Below are positions 27,103 to 36,083 of a stretch of DNA of 64,000 bases, piece by piece. Source of the stretch: Pseudomonas sp. R37(2017) (GTDB lineage Bacteria > Pseudomonadota > Gammaproteobacteria > Pseudomonadales > Pseudomonadaceae); contig NZ_NEHO01000013.1 in assembly GCF_002113375.1 (NCBI RefSeq), positions 62,001 to 126,000 on the forward strand, in the 5' to 3' direction. How positions within the stretch are numbered: the first letter of the stretch is position 1; the number at the start of each line of letters is the position of its first letter. The notes under the pieces are model-generated. The model worked only from the letters and a program-made list of their open reading frames with translations, was not told the origin of the DNA and made no database searches. Made by a program: the position numbers and the translations under genes.

Positions 27103-27796
27103 GGAGAAACTCCTTGTTTTTATTGATTTGTGCGAGGACTTTCATTGCAACTGCTGCAGACGAGGCCGGGTTCTGGCCGGTGATAACCAGCCCGTCCTGA
27201 ACGCAGTGGTCGTCCCAGTCCGACGTCTTGGTGTAGTGCGCACCACGCTCCTTCAGATCTGTCTCCACCAGGTAAGGGACATGCTCAACCATGGCCACAG
27301 CAGCCTCCTCACTGTCACTGAACGCAGTCACATTGAGTCCATTGACGAGCAGGCTGCCGTCGCCTTTTTTCACTTCAAGAAGTGCACAGCCGGCATGACA
27401 GATCGTGGCAACAGGTTTTTCACGGGCCAGCAATGTCTCAATCAGGCGGATCGACGCCGGGTCGTGACGCAGATCCCAGAGAGGGCCATGGCCACCCGGA
27501 TAAATCGCGCCTGTTACGCTCGCAGCATCCACGCGGGAGAGCTCGACAGTGCTCTCCAGGGCGTGATGCAGTTCCGCATCTTTTACGAAGCGAGCATAGA
27601 TCTCGCTGTCCTTGATGGCGTCGATCGAGGCCGGATCGATTGGAGCAATACCGCCCTTCGGGGTAGCCAACAGAACTGGCTGACCGGCATCTATCAATGC
27701 GTAATAGGGCACCAGGAACTCTTCAAGCCACAAGCCAGTGCTACGGCCTGTATCACCGAGCACAGTGTGGGAAGTCAGTACGAATGCAACGCTCAT
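27092..27796 (-). CDS. DJ-1/PfpI-family protein (HchA/glyoxalase III-like)
   Basis: A 234-residue class I glutamine amidotransferase-like protein. The nucleophile elbow is ATICHAGCALL (Cys near residue 132), with GAIYPGGHGPLWDL upstream. HchA-like members convert methylglyoxal to lactate or deglycate proteins. The gene directly follows a Dke1/DAD-like cupin gene. Acetylacetone dioxygenase releases methylglyoxal, so a detoxifying partner would make sense; this link is inference. An isonitrile hydratase-like role is an alternative. Confidence 0.83.
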   Translation of the reverse strand: MSVAFVLTSHTVLGDTGRSTGLWLEEFLVPYYALIDAGQPVLLATPKGGIAPIDPASIDAIKDSEIYARFVKDAELHHALESTVELSRVDAASVTGAIYPGGHGPLWDLRHDPASIRLIETLLAREKPVATICHAGCALLEVKKGDGSLLVNGLNVTAFSDSEEAAVAMVEHVPYLVETDLKERGAHYTKTSDWDDHCVQDGLVITGQNPASSAAVAMKVLAQINKNKEFLHAP

Positions 27797-27861
27797 GTTT
27801 CAACCTCAAGTAGTGGGGAACGGACAGAAGACAATGGTGGGTAAATGCCCACGTTGTCCTG

Positions 27862-28305
27862 TTACCGGGTCTGCTGATTCCACAGATTCTGGGCGTCGAA
27901 CCACGTCTGGTTTAATTGAGTGCCGTCTTCGAGCAGCCAAGTGATCGGCCCGACCATCTGGAGGATGAAGGTGGTATCTGCCAGCATTTTGGTTTCTTCA
28001 TGCTCGGCGCCGGTCGCTTCGTACAGATAGCCATCCTTGATACACAGAGCGCCGCCTTTTTCGGGGCCACCACGCAGTTCCAGGATGCCGTCGAAGACGT
28101 AGCCTTCGGCTGGCCCATGATGGATGTGGGAACGCAGGATCGATTGGTTCGGGCAAAAGAACATCACTGTCCAGATGCCGAACTCAGGAGAAACGTGCAG
28201 CAGTTTCCATTTGACTCCGCCGGTATGGAATTGCTCTGGGAAGTCTTGCCATTGGACTTCGTTGACTTGGACGTATGCGTCTTGTGGTTTTTGGACTTGC
28301 ATCAT
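27862..28305 (-). CDS. cupin dioxygenase, 2,4'-dihydroxyacetophenone/acetylacetone dioxygenase-like
   Basis: A 147-residue single-cupin protein with metal-ligand candidates in SHIHHGPAEGYVFDG (about residues 58-72) and a late His (GAEHEE, about 100). This fits the 2,4'-dihydroxyacetophenone dioxygenase and acetylacetone-cleaving (Dke1) group, which break a C-C bond next to a keto group with Fe and O2. It is the first gene of its operon, and an AraC/XylS-type site lies 69 bases upstream. Two ATG codons in tandem (28305, 28302) can start it. The substrate is a guess from the family. Confidence 0.78.
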   Translation of the reverse strand: MMQVQKPQDAYVQVNEVQWQDFPEQFHTGGVKWKLLHVSPEFGIWTVMFFCPNQSILRSHIHHGPAEGYVFDGILELRGGPEKGGALCIKDGYLYEATGAEHEETKMLADTTFILQMVGPITWLLEDGTQLNQTWFDAQNLWNQQTR

Positions 28306-28373
28306 CAGGCCTCGCTGAGGTCGTACATGGAATTGCTGATGACCTCAAGCTAACACCCACTTTTGATGGCCCC

Positions 28374-28389
28374 TATCCGGTTTTGGCAA
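28374..28389 (-). promoter_or_regulatory. regulon box 1 (TTGCC-N6-GGATA), cupin operon
   Basis: On the minus strand it reads TTGCC-AAAACC-GGATA, pointing to the cupin-PfpI-SDR-SDR operon whose first codon is 69 bases away. It matches the XylS-type consensus and four other sites in this cluster. Confidence 0.7.
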
Positions 28390-28423
28390 CCCATTCATCA
28401 GCATGAACTTGATTCTGAGGGGC

Positions 28424-28461
28424 GAAAAAAACCGGCAGTCCTCACGCTTGAGCACTGCCGG
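28424..28461 (-). terminator. Rho-independent terminator of the PhyH-hydrolase operon
   Basis: CCGGCAGT/ACTGCCGG stem (28432-28439 with 28454-28461), followed on the minus strand by a run of seven T. It lies 26 bases past the alpha/beta hydrolase stop. Confidence 0.9.
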
Positions 28462-28486
28462 CAAACCAATCAAACGGAACCTGCCG

Positions 28487-29383
28487 TTAAGGTTGCAAAT
28501 GCGTTGAGAACCACTCGATAGCGCACTGCGAAGACTTGTCGAAGCCCGAAAGATAAGGGTCGAAGTGACCGCCATCCAGAAGCTCCAGATGTTTGGGCTG
28601 CAGCGCTTGCTCGTAAGCCTTCAACGCGAGGTCTGTCACCGTCAATGCATCCTGTTTTGCCACAAGCATCAGTAGAGGAGTAGGACTGATCCGCTCGATG
28701 ACACTGCCCGGCTCGTACTCATTGAGCATCTCTATGCTCCGCAGCGTCACCTCGTTCCGCCAGGCGGGCGCCCTCTCCTTCTGGCTGCCCACGAAGAAGT
28801 CATAAGAGTCCTTGCCAGGCAGGGCGCAGTCACTCTTCGGATCTTCGTTGACTACTTCTACCAGCACAGGGTCTGCACCTTGATACCTGGCTGCTCGATC
28901 CTCCTCGAAGGCCGCAAAGAGACCTGGCAGCAAGTCAGGGCGAACGGCCAAGCGAAGATCCATCGAACCACTGATATCAGGAACCTGGGCAACCACGCAT
29001 TTCACCCGTCGATCGAATGCGGCGACCTGCAACACATGCCCGCCGCTGTAGCTTGAGCCCCACACACCGATCCTCGCGGGATCAATCTGAGGCAGCGTGG
29101 CGGCGAACGAAATTGCATCGCGATAGTCACGGATTTGCAGGACAGGATCGACTTCCTGCCTTGGCGTACCCTCGCTTGCTCCAAAATTGCGGTTGTCGTA
29201 GATCAAGACCACAAAGCCGGCGTCCGCGAAAGCCTCGCCATATTTATCCAGATATTGCTCTTTGACAGCCGTGAAGCCGTGAGCCATCACGATGGCCGGG
29301 CAGCGCCCCTGGGTAGGTGGTGTGAAGAGCCATCCCGCCAGTGTCAGGCCATCCTGGGACTTGAACGTGATATCGGTACGCAT
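28487..29383 (-). CDS. alpha/beta hydrolase (dienelactone hydrolase-like)
   Basis: A 298-residue alpha/beta hydrolase with oxyanion segment MAHGF (about 33), nucleophile elbow GSSYSGG (about 109-115), acid near LVAKQD and catalytic His in DGGHFDPYL. It is 12 bases behind the PhyH gene and ends at a strong terminator. In the cluster it could split a 1,3-dicarbonyl or an ester; the sequence does not decide. Confidence 0.86.
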   Translation of the reverse strand: MRTDITFKSQDGLTLAGWLFTPPTQGRCPAIVMAHGFTAVKEQYLDKYGEAFADAGFVVLIYDNRNFGASEGTPRQEVDPVLQIRDYRDAISFAATLPQIDPARIGVWGSSYSGGHVLQVAAFDRRVKCVVAQVPDISGSMDLRLAVRPDLLPGLFAAFEEDRAARYQGADPVLVEVVNEDPKSDCALPGKDSYDFFVGSQKERAPAWRNEVTLRSIEMLNEYEPGSVIERISPTPLLMLVAKQDALTVTDLALKAYEQALQPKHLELLDGGHFDPYLSGFDKSSQCAIEWFSTHLQP

Positions 29384-29395
29384 CTGGAGAACTCC

Positions 29396-30268
29396 TTACA
29401 AGATGTCTTCAGCTTTGGTGTTCAGGACATCCGAGGCCACCAGATAGTGCGGATCACGCATCTCGATCCAACCGCAGAAGGGAGGATTGGTACTCCAGCC
29501 CAGCATGCGCTGGATTCGCTCTGGATACTCGCGAACACGGTCACGAGGAACCGCAATGTAAGCGTTCTCTTCTTGGCGCAGGTAGCCCAGCACCAAGGTG
29601 GTTGCGATGGCAGTACGAGGACGGTCAACGGTCGTGTTCTGACCGCCGCCGTGATAAGTCGAGCCCAGGTAGATCAACCCGTCTCCAGGATTCATCTCTG
29701 CCGGTACGGATTCTTCATAGGTAGGGGCGCGGTCGTCATCCCATTTGTGGCTACCAGGAATAACTCGAGTGGCTCCGTTTGCTTCGCTGTATTCGCTAAG
29801 CGCGTAGAGCACCTGGACTTGGCTGTCTGGCCCCGGGTGACGACGGTGGTGAGCGATATCATCGCGATGAAGGGGCTGCAGGCCCTGGCCCGGCAGAATC
29901 ATGATCGCCTGAGTCAATGAGACCTGCAGAGCAGGCAACGACTCATACTGCTGGTCGTTCAGCCAATATTTGAAAGGCTTGCACAGCCAGCGCTCAGCGG
30001 ATCCGTAGAAATGCGGCTGGGCAACCAGATCCTGCATGTGCTTTGAGCGGCTAAACAAGCCAGATACGCGACGAGTTTGATTGCCGACGAAATAGCCTTC
30101 GCCATTCGGAGTGACGTCCAACTCGCCTTGCAGATCAGCCCAGAGGCCGTCGAGAGTGGATTGCTGGAGCATGTTCTCGACAATGCAACCACCGTCACGT
30201 TCAAAGCATTCCAACACGTCATCGATAGTCGCCGTGCCGGGCAGTTTTGTCAGACCTTTCTTGTTCAT
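29396..30268 (-). CDS. phytanoyl-CoA dioxygenase family protein
   Basis: A 290-residue Fe(II)/2-oxoglutarate oxygenase with the HxD pair in QPLHRDDIAHH (about residue 132), the distal His in STYHGGGQN (about 206) and Arg in DRPRTAIA. It is first in a two-gene operon with the alpha/beta hydrolase, and a regulon box lies 61 bases upstream. PhyH-type enzymes hydroxylate unactivated carbon or N-methyl groups; here it could open the attack on the substrate. It is only distantly similar to the PhyH protein at 20923. Confidence 0.87.
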   Translation of the reverse strand: MNKKGLTKLPGTATIDDVLECFERDGGCIVENMLQQSTLDGLWADLQGELDVTPNGEGYFVGNQTRRVSGLFSRSKHMQDLVAQPHFYGSAERWLCKPFKYWLNDQQYESLPALQVSLTQAIMILPGQGLQPLHRDDIAHHRRHPGPDSQVQVLYALSEYSEANGATRVIPGSHKWDDDRAPTYEESVPAEMNPGDGLIYLGSTYHGGGQNTTVDRPRTAIATTLVLGYLRQEENAYIAVPRDRVREYPERIQRMLGWSTNPPFCGWIEMRDPHYLVASDVLNTKAEDIL

Positions 30269-30328
30269 GAGTCGGTACTCCGGGAAAACGGTTTCGACTC
30301 AGTTATACAAGCCCTTCTCCGCAGCCCT

Positions 30329-30344
30329 TAGCCAGAATCGGCAA
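30329..30344 (-). promoter_or_regulatory. regulon box 2 (TTGCC-N6-GGCTA), PhyH operon
   Basis: The minus strand reads TTGCC-GATTCT-GGCTA, 61 bases before the PhyH start. A weaker repeat (TGCG-N6-GGCTT) follows about 20 bases downstream in the same direction, the spacing expected for tandem AraC-type half-sites. Confidence 0.72.
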
Positions 30345-30375
30345 CCCATGACCGATTGGTGAATTGCGCGTCGGA

Positions 30376-30391
30376 TTGCCAATTCTGGCTA
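30376..30391 (+). promoter_or_regulatory. regulon box 3 (TTGCC-N6-GGCTA), putA promoter
   Basis: TTGCC-AATTCT-GGCTA on the plus strand, about 140 bases before putA. With box 2 it forms a 15-bp near-perfect inverted repeat in the divergent promoter region. Confidence 0.72.
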
Positions 30392-30530
30392 CGAACATAC
30401 ACGCCAGTTGAGTAGCTTCCTCCAAGGGCCAATGGATCGGCCACTCCTCCTTCTCGCAAAAAAGGAGGTCATGGCCGGCGTATAGCCTGCTCCATTTCAG
30501 TAACTGCCCAGCCTTGCCAGAGGTGATCAA

Positions 30531-33500
30531 TTGAGCATGCCCCAACGCGACCCAGTCTCTGCCTCCACTCAGCCCCCGATGTGCCAACGGGCTACGCGCC
30601 GTGCGTGCCTATACACCCCGATTACGTCCGCCTATCGGCTGGATGAGTCCGCGGCAGTGGGCAACCTGTTGTCCCAGACGCAGTATCTCGAAGCGAGCCG
30701 AACGGAAACTTACAACCTGGCTCACCGCATTGCCACCGCCCTTCGGAATCAAAAAGCCTCCGGTGGCAAGTCCGGCGTAGTGCAGGAACTCCTTCAGGAG
30801 TTCTCGTTGTCCTCCAAAGAAGGCATCGCACTGATGTGCCTGGCAGAAGCACTGCTGCGAATCCCCGATAACAAAACTCGGGATGCGCTTATCCGCGATA
30901 AGGTCGCAGCAGGCGACTGGCAATTGCATACCGGCAACGGCTCTTCCTTGTTCGTCAACGCCGCATCCTGGGGATTGCTGATTACCGGGCGCCTGACAGC
31001 TACCCGCAACGAAGCGGGCTTGGGCTCAACGCTCACCCGGCTCATTGCCAAAGGCGGCGAGCCCCTGATTCGCAAAGGTGTGGACATGGCCATGCGTGTC
31101 ATGGGGGGCCAGTTCGTCACTGGCGAGACTATTTCCGAGGCTCTCAGAAACGCTGAGCATCTGGAAAAAGAAGGATTCCGCCACTCCTACGACATGCTCG
31201 GCGAAGCAGCCCTTACCGAAGAAGATGCTGTTCGTTATCTCAAATCATATGAAGACGCTATTCATGCGATTGGCAAACGGTCGGCGGGGCGTGGCATCTA
31301 CGAAGGGCCAGGCATCTCGATCAAACTGTCTGCGCTTCACCCACGATACAGCCGGGCGAAAATCGACCGCGTTGCAGGCGAGCTTTACCCGCGTCTTCTG
31401 TCGCTGGTCTTGCTCGCACGGCACTACGACGTTGGCCTGAACATCGACGCAGAAGAAGCTGACCGGCTCGAAATTTCTCTCGAGCTGCTTGAACGCCTGT
31501 GCAACGAACCTCGGCTCGCTGGCTGGAACGGTATCGGCTTCGTCATCCAGGCTTATCAAAAACGCTGCCCTTTCGTCATCGATCTGGTCATCGACATTGC
31601 CCGCAACACCCAACATCGCCTCATGATCCGTCTGGTCAAGGGCGCGTACTGGGACAGCGAGATCAAGCGCGCTCAGGTTGATGGACTGGAAGACTATCCG
31701 GTTTACACCCGGAAAGCTCACACCGACCTGGCCTACCTGGTCTGCGCCAAAAAACTGCTCGACGCACCCGATGCGATCTATCCCCAATTCGCCACACACA
31801 ATGCGCACTCGCTGGCTGCGATCTACAAAATGGCCGGCAGCAACTACTTCCCCGGGCAGTACGAGTTCCAGTGCCTCCATGGCATGGGTGAGCCTTTGTA
31901 TCGCCAAGTGGTAGGCCCAGTTGCGCAAGGGAAGCTGAATCGTCCATGCCGAATCTACGCCCCGGTTGGCTCACACGAGACGCTCCTCGCCTACCTGGTT
32001 CGCCGGCTTCTGGAGAACGGTGCCAATACCTCGTTCGTGAACCGTATTGCCGATCAGAGTCTCACCGTCGACTCCTTGATCGAGGAGCCAATCGAGACCA
32101 TTCGTAAAGCAGCTGCTGCAGAAGGAATCACCGGCCTTGCGCACCCGCAGATTGGTCTTCCGGCTGCGATGTTCGGTCAACACCGCGAAAACTCCCACGG
32201 ACTGGATCTCAGCAACGAGTTCGTGCTGACCCAGCTCGAAGAGAGTCGCATCGCAGCCGAGGAGCAAATCTGGACGGCAGGCCCTGTCATCAACGGCGAG
32301 CGGCGCAGTATGGCGAATCGCTCAGTCTTCAACCCCTCCAATGGGCAGACAATCATTGGCCAGGTGGCTGACGCTGGGGAGGCTGAAGTCAACGAGGCTG
32401 TCACTGCCGCCGTTGAGTCTTTCAGTACCTGGCCGACGGTTTCGCCGACGATGCGTGCTGAAATCCTGTACAGAGCAGCCGACTTGATGGAGGCAGAGAT
32501 GGTGTCCTTGATCGGCCTGCTGACCAGGGAGGCGGGTAAAACCTACGCCAACGCCATCGCTGAGGTGCGCGAGGCGGTCGACTTCCTGCGCTTTTACAGC
32601 ACCCAGGTCGAGGAAGGCTTTACAAACGATCAACACCAGCCCCTGGGCCCGATTGTTTGCATCAGCCCGTGGAACTTCCCGCTGGCAATCTTCACAGGTC
32701 AAGTCGCAGCCGCGTTGGCCACAGGTAACACCGTACTGGCCAAGCCAGCAGAGCAGACACCCTTGATAGCATGCCGGGCCGTCCGGATTCTCCATGAAGC
32801 AGGCGTCCCGGGTGCGGCACTACATTTGTTGCCTGGTCGAGGCGAACTGACCGGCACAGCACTGATTGCGGATCGTCGAATCAAAGGTGTGATGTTCACC
32901 GGCTCGACTGAAGTTGCGAAACTGATTGCTGCCCAGGTCGCCGGTCGAATCGACGCATTGGGGCAGTTCATCCCCCTGATCGCAGAAACGGGTGGTCAGA
33001 ACGCGATGTTGGTGGACTCCTCAGCTCTTCCCGAGCAGGTCGTCAATGATGTGGTTGCATCTGCCTTCGACAGCGCCGGTCAACGCTGCTCAGCCCTGAG
33101 GATTCTTTGTGTTCAGGAAGACGTTGCTGACAACGTCATTCACATGTTGAAAGGAGCGATGAGCGAACTGTCGATTGGCGATCCGAGCCTGCTATCCACC
33201 GATATCGGCCCCGTAATTGATGAGCAAGCCAAACAGATCATCGTCAACCACATCGTGAAACTTGGCGCCGAGGGATGCTCCGTTTTCCAGGCTGTCCCAC
33301 AGCTGGCACTGGATCGACGCGGGGGCTCCTTCGTTGCGCCAACCCTGATTGAGCTCCATCAGCTTTCCCAACTCGAACGGGAGGTTTTTGGCCCTGTTCT
33401 TCACGTTGTGCGTTACGCCCGGAAGGATCTGACATCGCTACTTCGCCAGATTAACGAGCTGGGCTATGGGCTAACCATGGGCCTGCATACGCGGATCGAC

Positions 33501-34286
33501 GAAACCATCAACCAGGTCATCGATCTGGCCAAGGTCGGCAACCTGTACGTCAACCGCAACATCGTAGGTGCCGTGGTCGGAGTTCAACCTTTCGGCGGCG
33601 AGCGCCTTTCGGGTACAGGCCCCAAGGCAGGCGGCCCACTCTACACCTTCCGTCTGCTCTCGAAGAGGCCTTCGGTGGCTCCATACGCTGGCCTCAAGGC
33701 TTCGAGCATTGCAGTTGCGGTAGATGAGTCTGTGCGAAATCGCTTTGTTGCTGAGTTGGGACATCTGCAAAGCTGGGGAGTCAAGCACGGCCATAGCCAA
33801 CTCACAACGATTTGTCAGAGCTACGCGAGAGCCACTCCGAGCGGTGTGACCTGTACGCTGCCGGGCCCGACTGGGGAACGTAACCTCTACTCTGTACTTC
33901 CACACGAACTTGTACTTTGTCATGCCCAGTCCGAGCAGGATTTGGTAACACAGCTGGCCGCTACCGTCGCAGTCGGCAGCAACGCACTGGTACCACGCCG
34001 GTTCCAACCCGTAGTGGACTCGCTGCCCAAGAGCCTTCGTGATCGCGTAACCACATTTGAGCAATGGCAAAACTTCCACTTCGATGCGGTGATCTATCAC
34101 GGTCAACGCGCCGAGGCAGAAGAAATGGCGCAGCAGGTGATCAGGGATCGGGACGAGATCATTTCCGTGATCTACCTGCCCACCGCAAGCATCGACATAC
34201 CACTGGAACGCCTGGTTCTGGAGCGCTCCATCAGCATCAACACCACGGCTGCAGGCGGCAACGCCAGCCTGATGACTATCGACTGA
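30531..34286 (+). CDS. putA: bifunctional proline dehydrogenase / glutamate-semialdehyde dehydrogenase, no DNA-binding domain
   Basis: A 1251-residue PutA. The N-terminal half is the FAD proline dehydrogenase barrel (DAEEADRLEISLELLE near 305; QFATHNAHSLAA near 420; YEFQCLHGMGEPLY near 445). The C-terminal half is the aldehyde dehydrogenase (SPWNFPLAIF near 713, catalytic Cys in SAGQRCSALR near 850). It oxidises proline to glutamate through P5C. The ribbon-helix-helix DNA-binding domain at the start of the E. coli-type protein is absent. AGAGGTGA sits well placed for the TTG at 30531; an ATG at 30537 is the alternative. It is preceded by a regulon box, so this copy appears dedicated to the cluster and not a self-regulated housekeeping putA. 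Confidence 0.9.
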   Translation: MSMPQRDPVSASTQPPMCQRATRRACLYTPITSAYRLDESAAVGNLLSQTQYLEASRTETYNLAHRIATALRNQKASGGKSGVVQELLQEFSLSSKEGIALMCLAEALLRIPDNKTRDALIRDKVAAGDWQLHTGNGSSLFVNAASWGLLITGRLTATRNEAGLGSTLTRLIAKGGEPLIRKGVDMAMRVMGGQFVTGETISEALRNAEHLEKEGFRHSYDMLGEAALTEEDAVRYLKSYEDAIHAIGKRSAGRGIYEGPGISIKLSALHPRYSRAKIDRVAGELYPRLLSLVLLARHYDVGLNIDAEEADRLEISLELLERLCNEPRLAGWNGIGFVIQAYQKRCPFVIDLVIDIARNTQHRLMIRLVKGAYWDSEIKRAQVDGLEDYPVYTRKAHTDLAYLVCAKKLLDAPDAIYPQFATHNAHSLAAIYKMAGSNYFPGQYEFQCLHGMGEPLYRQVVGPVAQGKLNRPCRIYAPVGSHETLLAYLVRRLLENGANTSFVNRIADQSLTVDSLIEEPIETIRKAAAAEGITGLAHPQIGLPAAMFGQHRENSHGLDLSNEFVLTQLEESRIAAEEQIWTAGPVINGERRSMANRSVFNPSNGQTIIGQVADAGEAEVNEAVTAAVESFSTWPTVSPTMRAEILYRAADLMEAEMVSLIGLLTREAGKTYANAIAEVREAVDFLRFYSTQVEEGFTNDQHQPLGPIVCISPWNFPLAIFTGQVAAALATGNTVLAKPAEQTPLIACRAVRILHEAGVPGAALHLLPGRGELTGTALIADRRIKGVMFTGSTEVAKLIAAQVAGRIDALGQFIPLIAETGGQNAMLVDSSALPEQVVNDVVASAFDSAGQRCSALRILCVQEDVADNVIHMLKGAMSELSIGDPSLLSTDIGPVIDEQAKQIIVNHIVKLGAEGCSVFQAVPQLALDRRGGSFVAPTLIELHQLSQLEREVFGPVLHVVRYARKDLTSLLRQINELGYGLTMGLHTRIDETINQVIDLAKVGNLYVNRNIVGAVVGVQPFGGERLSGTGPKAGGPLYTFRLLSKRPSVAPYAGLKASSIAVAVDESVRNRFVAELGHLQSWGVKHGHSQLTTICQSYARATPSGVTCTLPGPTGERNLYSVLPHELVLCHAQSEQDLVTQLAATVAVGSNALVPRRFQPVVDSLPKSLRDRVTTFEQWQNFHFDAVIYHGQRAEAEEMAQQVIRDRDEIISVIYLPTASIDIPLERLVLERSISINTTAAGGNASLMTID

Positions 34287-34303
34287 TCTACGCCCGTGCT
34301 TGG

Positions 34304-34325
34304 GCGCCCTGGGGGTGCTTTTTTT
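34304..34325 (+). terminator. Rho-independent terminator of putA
   Basis: GCGCCC/GGGTGC hairpin (one G-T pair), then seven T. It lies 18 bases past the putA stop. Confidence 0.82.
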
Positions 34326-34449
34326 GGGTATCTCCAGCATGAAGTTTATGTCCGTTCAGCCGATCCTCGTGTTCCAAGCGGGATGCGCAAAAGGCTCCTC
34401 CAAGAGCGTTTTTCGTTTTTTGATGGCTGCGTCGCAACGCGTAGCGGCG

Positions 34450-34465
34450 TTGCCGAAATTGGCTA
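34450..34465 (+). promoter_or_regulatory. regulon box 4 (TTGCC-N6-GGCTA), imine-reductase-like gene
   Basis: TTGCC-GAAATT-GGCTA on the plus strand, 118 bases before the start at 34583. It lies in an otherwise empty 296-base gap that also holds the putA terminator. Confidence 0.68.
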
Positions 34466-34582
34466 GGGTGCTTTGCAGGGCGCTCTGATAATCGACTCGA
34501 AACTCGACGACTCAAACCCGGCCAGGAATGCTTTGTTCAAGGCCAGGTTAAAGCCAAAACCTAATAATCAGAGGCTAATAAA

Positions 34583-35461
34583 ATGAGCAAAACAGTCACC
34601 GTCATCGGCACCGGCCTCATGGGTTCCGCCTTCGTCAACACCCTGCTCAAAGCCGGTACCAAAGTCACCGTGTGGGACGGTCGCCCTCAAGCAACTGCAG
34701 GTGTCGTTGCCAATGGCGCAGCACTGGCCCCCTCATTCGCTGAAGCAGTGAATGCCAGCGAGGTGGTGCTTTCGATTATCAGCAGTGCCTCGGGTGGCAT
34801 CGCTCTGTTCAAAGAGCACGCTGGCAAGCTCGATCTGAGCAATCGGTACGTGATCAACCTGAGTTCCTCCATGCCGGAAGACGGCGAAGCGTTCCGTTCA
34901 GTCGTTGAAGGCAACGGCGGCAAGTTCATCAACGCCGCTATCACGTCCTACCCAGACCTGATCGGTGGCCCGTACACCATCGTTCAGTACTCGGGTAATC
35001 CAGATGTATGGGCTGGAGTCGAATCCACCATGAAGCCGATAGCCCCTCAAGCCACCCTCTACACCGGTGAAGACCTGGCTGTTCCCAGCACCGTCGACGC
35101 GGCAATGACCGGTAGTTTCTATGCAGTAGGCCTGGCCGGCTTCCTGGAAGCAGCTGCCTACGCGAAAACTCATGGCGTCAACGCCAGTCAGCTGGGCGAC
35201 TTCGCTGACAAGTGCATCGACCTGCTGCGCTACAAGGTGCAGAAAAGCATCAAGGAGATCGAGGCCAACGACTTCACCACCATCCAGGCGACCGTGGACG
35301 TCTACCTTGATGCCGTCATCCAATGGCGCGACGCCCTGCGTGCTTCGGGCCTGCGTGCAAGCCTGATCGGCGCTGTGGCAGACGACTTGACCGAGACCCG
35401 GAAAGCCGGTCACGGCAACCTGGGCTTCTGCGCCCAGTATCTGGTCGCCAAAAACCAGTAA
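34583..35461 (+). CDS. NAD(P)-dependent imine-reductase-like / beta-hydroxyacid dehydrogenase family protein
   Basis: A 292-residue protein with an N-terminal Rossmann fold (IGTGLMGSAFVNTLLKAG, residues 8-25; VTVWDGRP) and an all-alpha C-terminal domain (TVDAAMTGSFYAVGLAGFLEA). The overall pattern fits the imine reductase branch of the 3-hydroxyisobutyrate dehydrogenase superfamily; the usual catalytic Lys of the hydroxyacid enzymes is not evident. It could reduce or, in reverse, oxidise a cyclic imine such as a pyrroline, which would tie it to the adjacent putA. It stands alone between two terminators. Confidence 0.78.
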   Translation: MSKTVTVIGTGLMGSAFVNTLLKAGTKVTVWDGRPQATAGVVANGAALAPSFAEAVNASEVVLSIISSASGGIALFKEHAGKLDLSNRYVINLSSSMPEDGEAFRSVVEGNGGKFINAAITSYPDLIGGPYTIVQYSGNPDVWAGVESTMKPIAPQATLYTGEDLAVPSTVDAAMTGSFYAVGLAGFLEAAAYAKTHGVNASQLGDFADKCIDLLRYKVQKSIKEIEANDFTTIQATVDVYLDAVIQWRDALRASGLRASLIGAVADDLTETRKAGHGNLGFCAQYLVAKNQ

Positions 35462-35473
35462 TTTGTATTGCTC

Positions 35474-35513
35474 AAGCCTCGGCGCGCTCCCGTAGCGCAT
35501 CGGGGCTTTTTTT
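35474..35513 (+). terminator. Rho-independent terminator of the imine-reductase-like gene
   Basis: AAGCCTCG/CGGGGCTT outer stem with an inner GCGC/GCGC stem, followed by a T run. Confidence 0.85.
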
Positions 35514-35630
35514 GGTTCTTCACGCAATCCCGCAAAACACAGAAACAAGAACACCGATCTGGCTCCACTCAGACCGCTCAATCGCCCACACACCCCTTGA
35601 ATCCCTTGTACTAGAGCTACTCGATCAGGG

Positions 35631-35646
35631 TTGCCGATTCTGGATA
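35631..35646 (+). promoter_or_regulatory. regulon box 5 (TTGCC-N6-GGATA), permease operon
   Basis: TTGCC-GATTCT-GGATA on the plus strand, in the roughly 350-base gap before the small membrane protein and permease genes. Its first 14 bases are identical to box 2. Confidence 0.7.
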
Positions 35647-35860
35647 AAGGAGCGACGAAGGTGGGTGTAGCCTAGATCACAAGGCCAGGAGCTGAATATC
35701 CAAAGCCTCGTCCTGATCTTGAAAGCCATGTGCAATCAAGAGAGGACTTTTTAAATGGGAAGAGGGACTGTAATTGCTGGTCCCTGCTCCATTGAGTTGC
35801 TGCCTCTCTATAACAAACACTACTGGCATCCCTACGTGAGTTGCCTGGAAGAGGGTCAAA

Positions 35861-36073
35861 ATGAGCAAAACCGAAGTCGATATCAGCTCAGGGATGATGC
35901 TGACCAGCCAAAGCTTGAACCAGGATTTGGTTCGCCAACTGAATGCTTTGTCTAGCGAAGAACACACCTCCTCCGATTGCTGGAGGCCGGCGCGCCCGAT
36001 GATAGTTGAGTCCAGTCTCTGGATTCTGATCGCAGCGATCCTCTGGATCGGCATCTTGATGCTTGTCGTATAG
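35861..36073 (+). CDS. small single-span membrane protein upstream of the NCS1 permease
   Basis: Seventy residues: a polar N-terminal part and one C-terminal hydrophobic span (about residues 51-70, LWILIAAILWIGILMLVV), so a tail-anchored protein. GAGGG precedes the ATG at 35861, and the stop is 10 bases before the permease start, which suggests co-translation. I recognise no family. It may be an accessory subunit of the permease. The opposite strand also has an open frame here (35677-36054), but without family features or operon context. Confidence 0.6.
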   Translation: MSKTEVDISSGMMLTSQSLNQDLVRQLNALSSEEHTSSDCWRPARPMIVESSLWILIAAILWIGILMLVV

Positions 36074-36083
36074 GAGGCCAGCC

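Noticed and set aside
30301..30400. Sigma-54 promoter reading of the TTGCC/GGCAA motif
   Set aside because: The -24/-12 pattern (TGGCAC-N5-TTGC) does not fit: no GC at the right distance. The TGCC-N6-GGNTA reading explains all five copies and their orientation.
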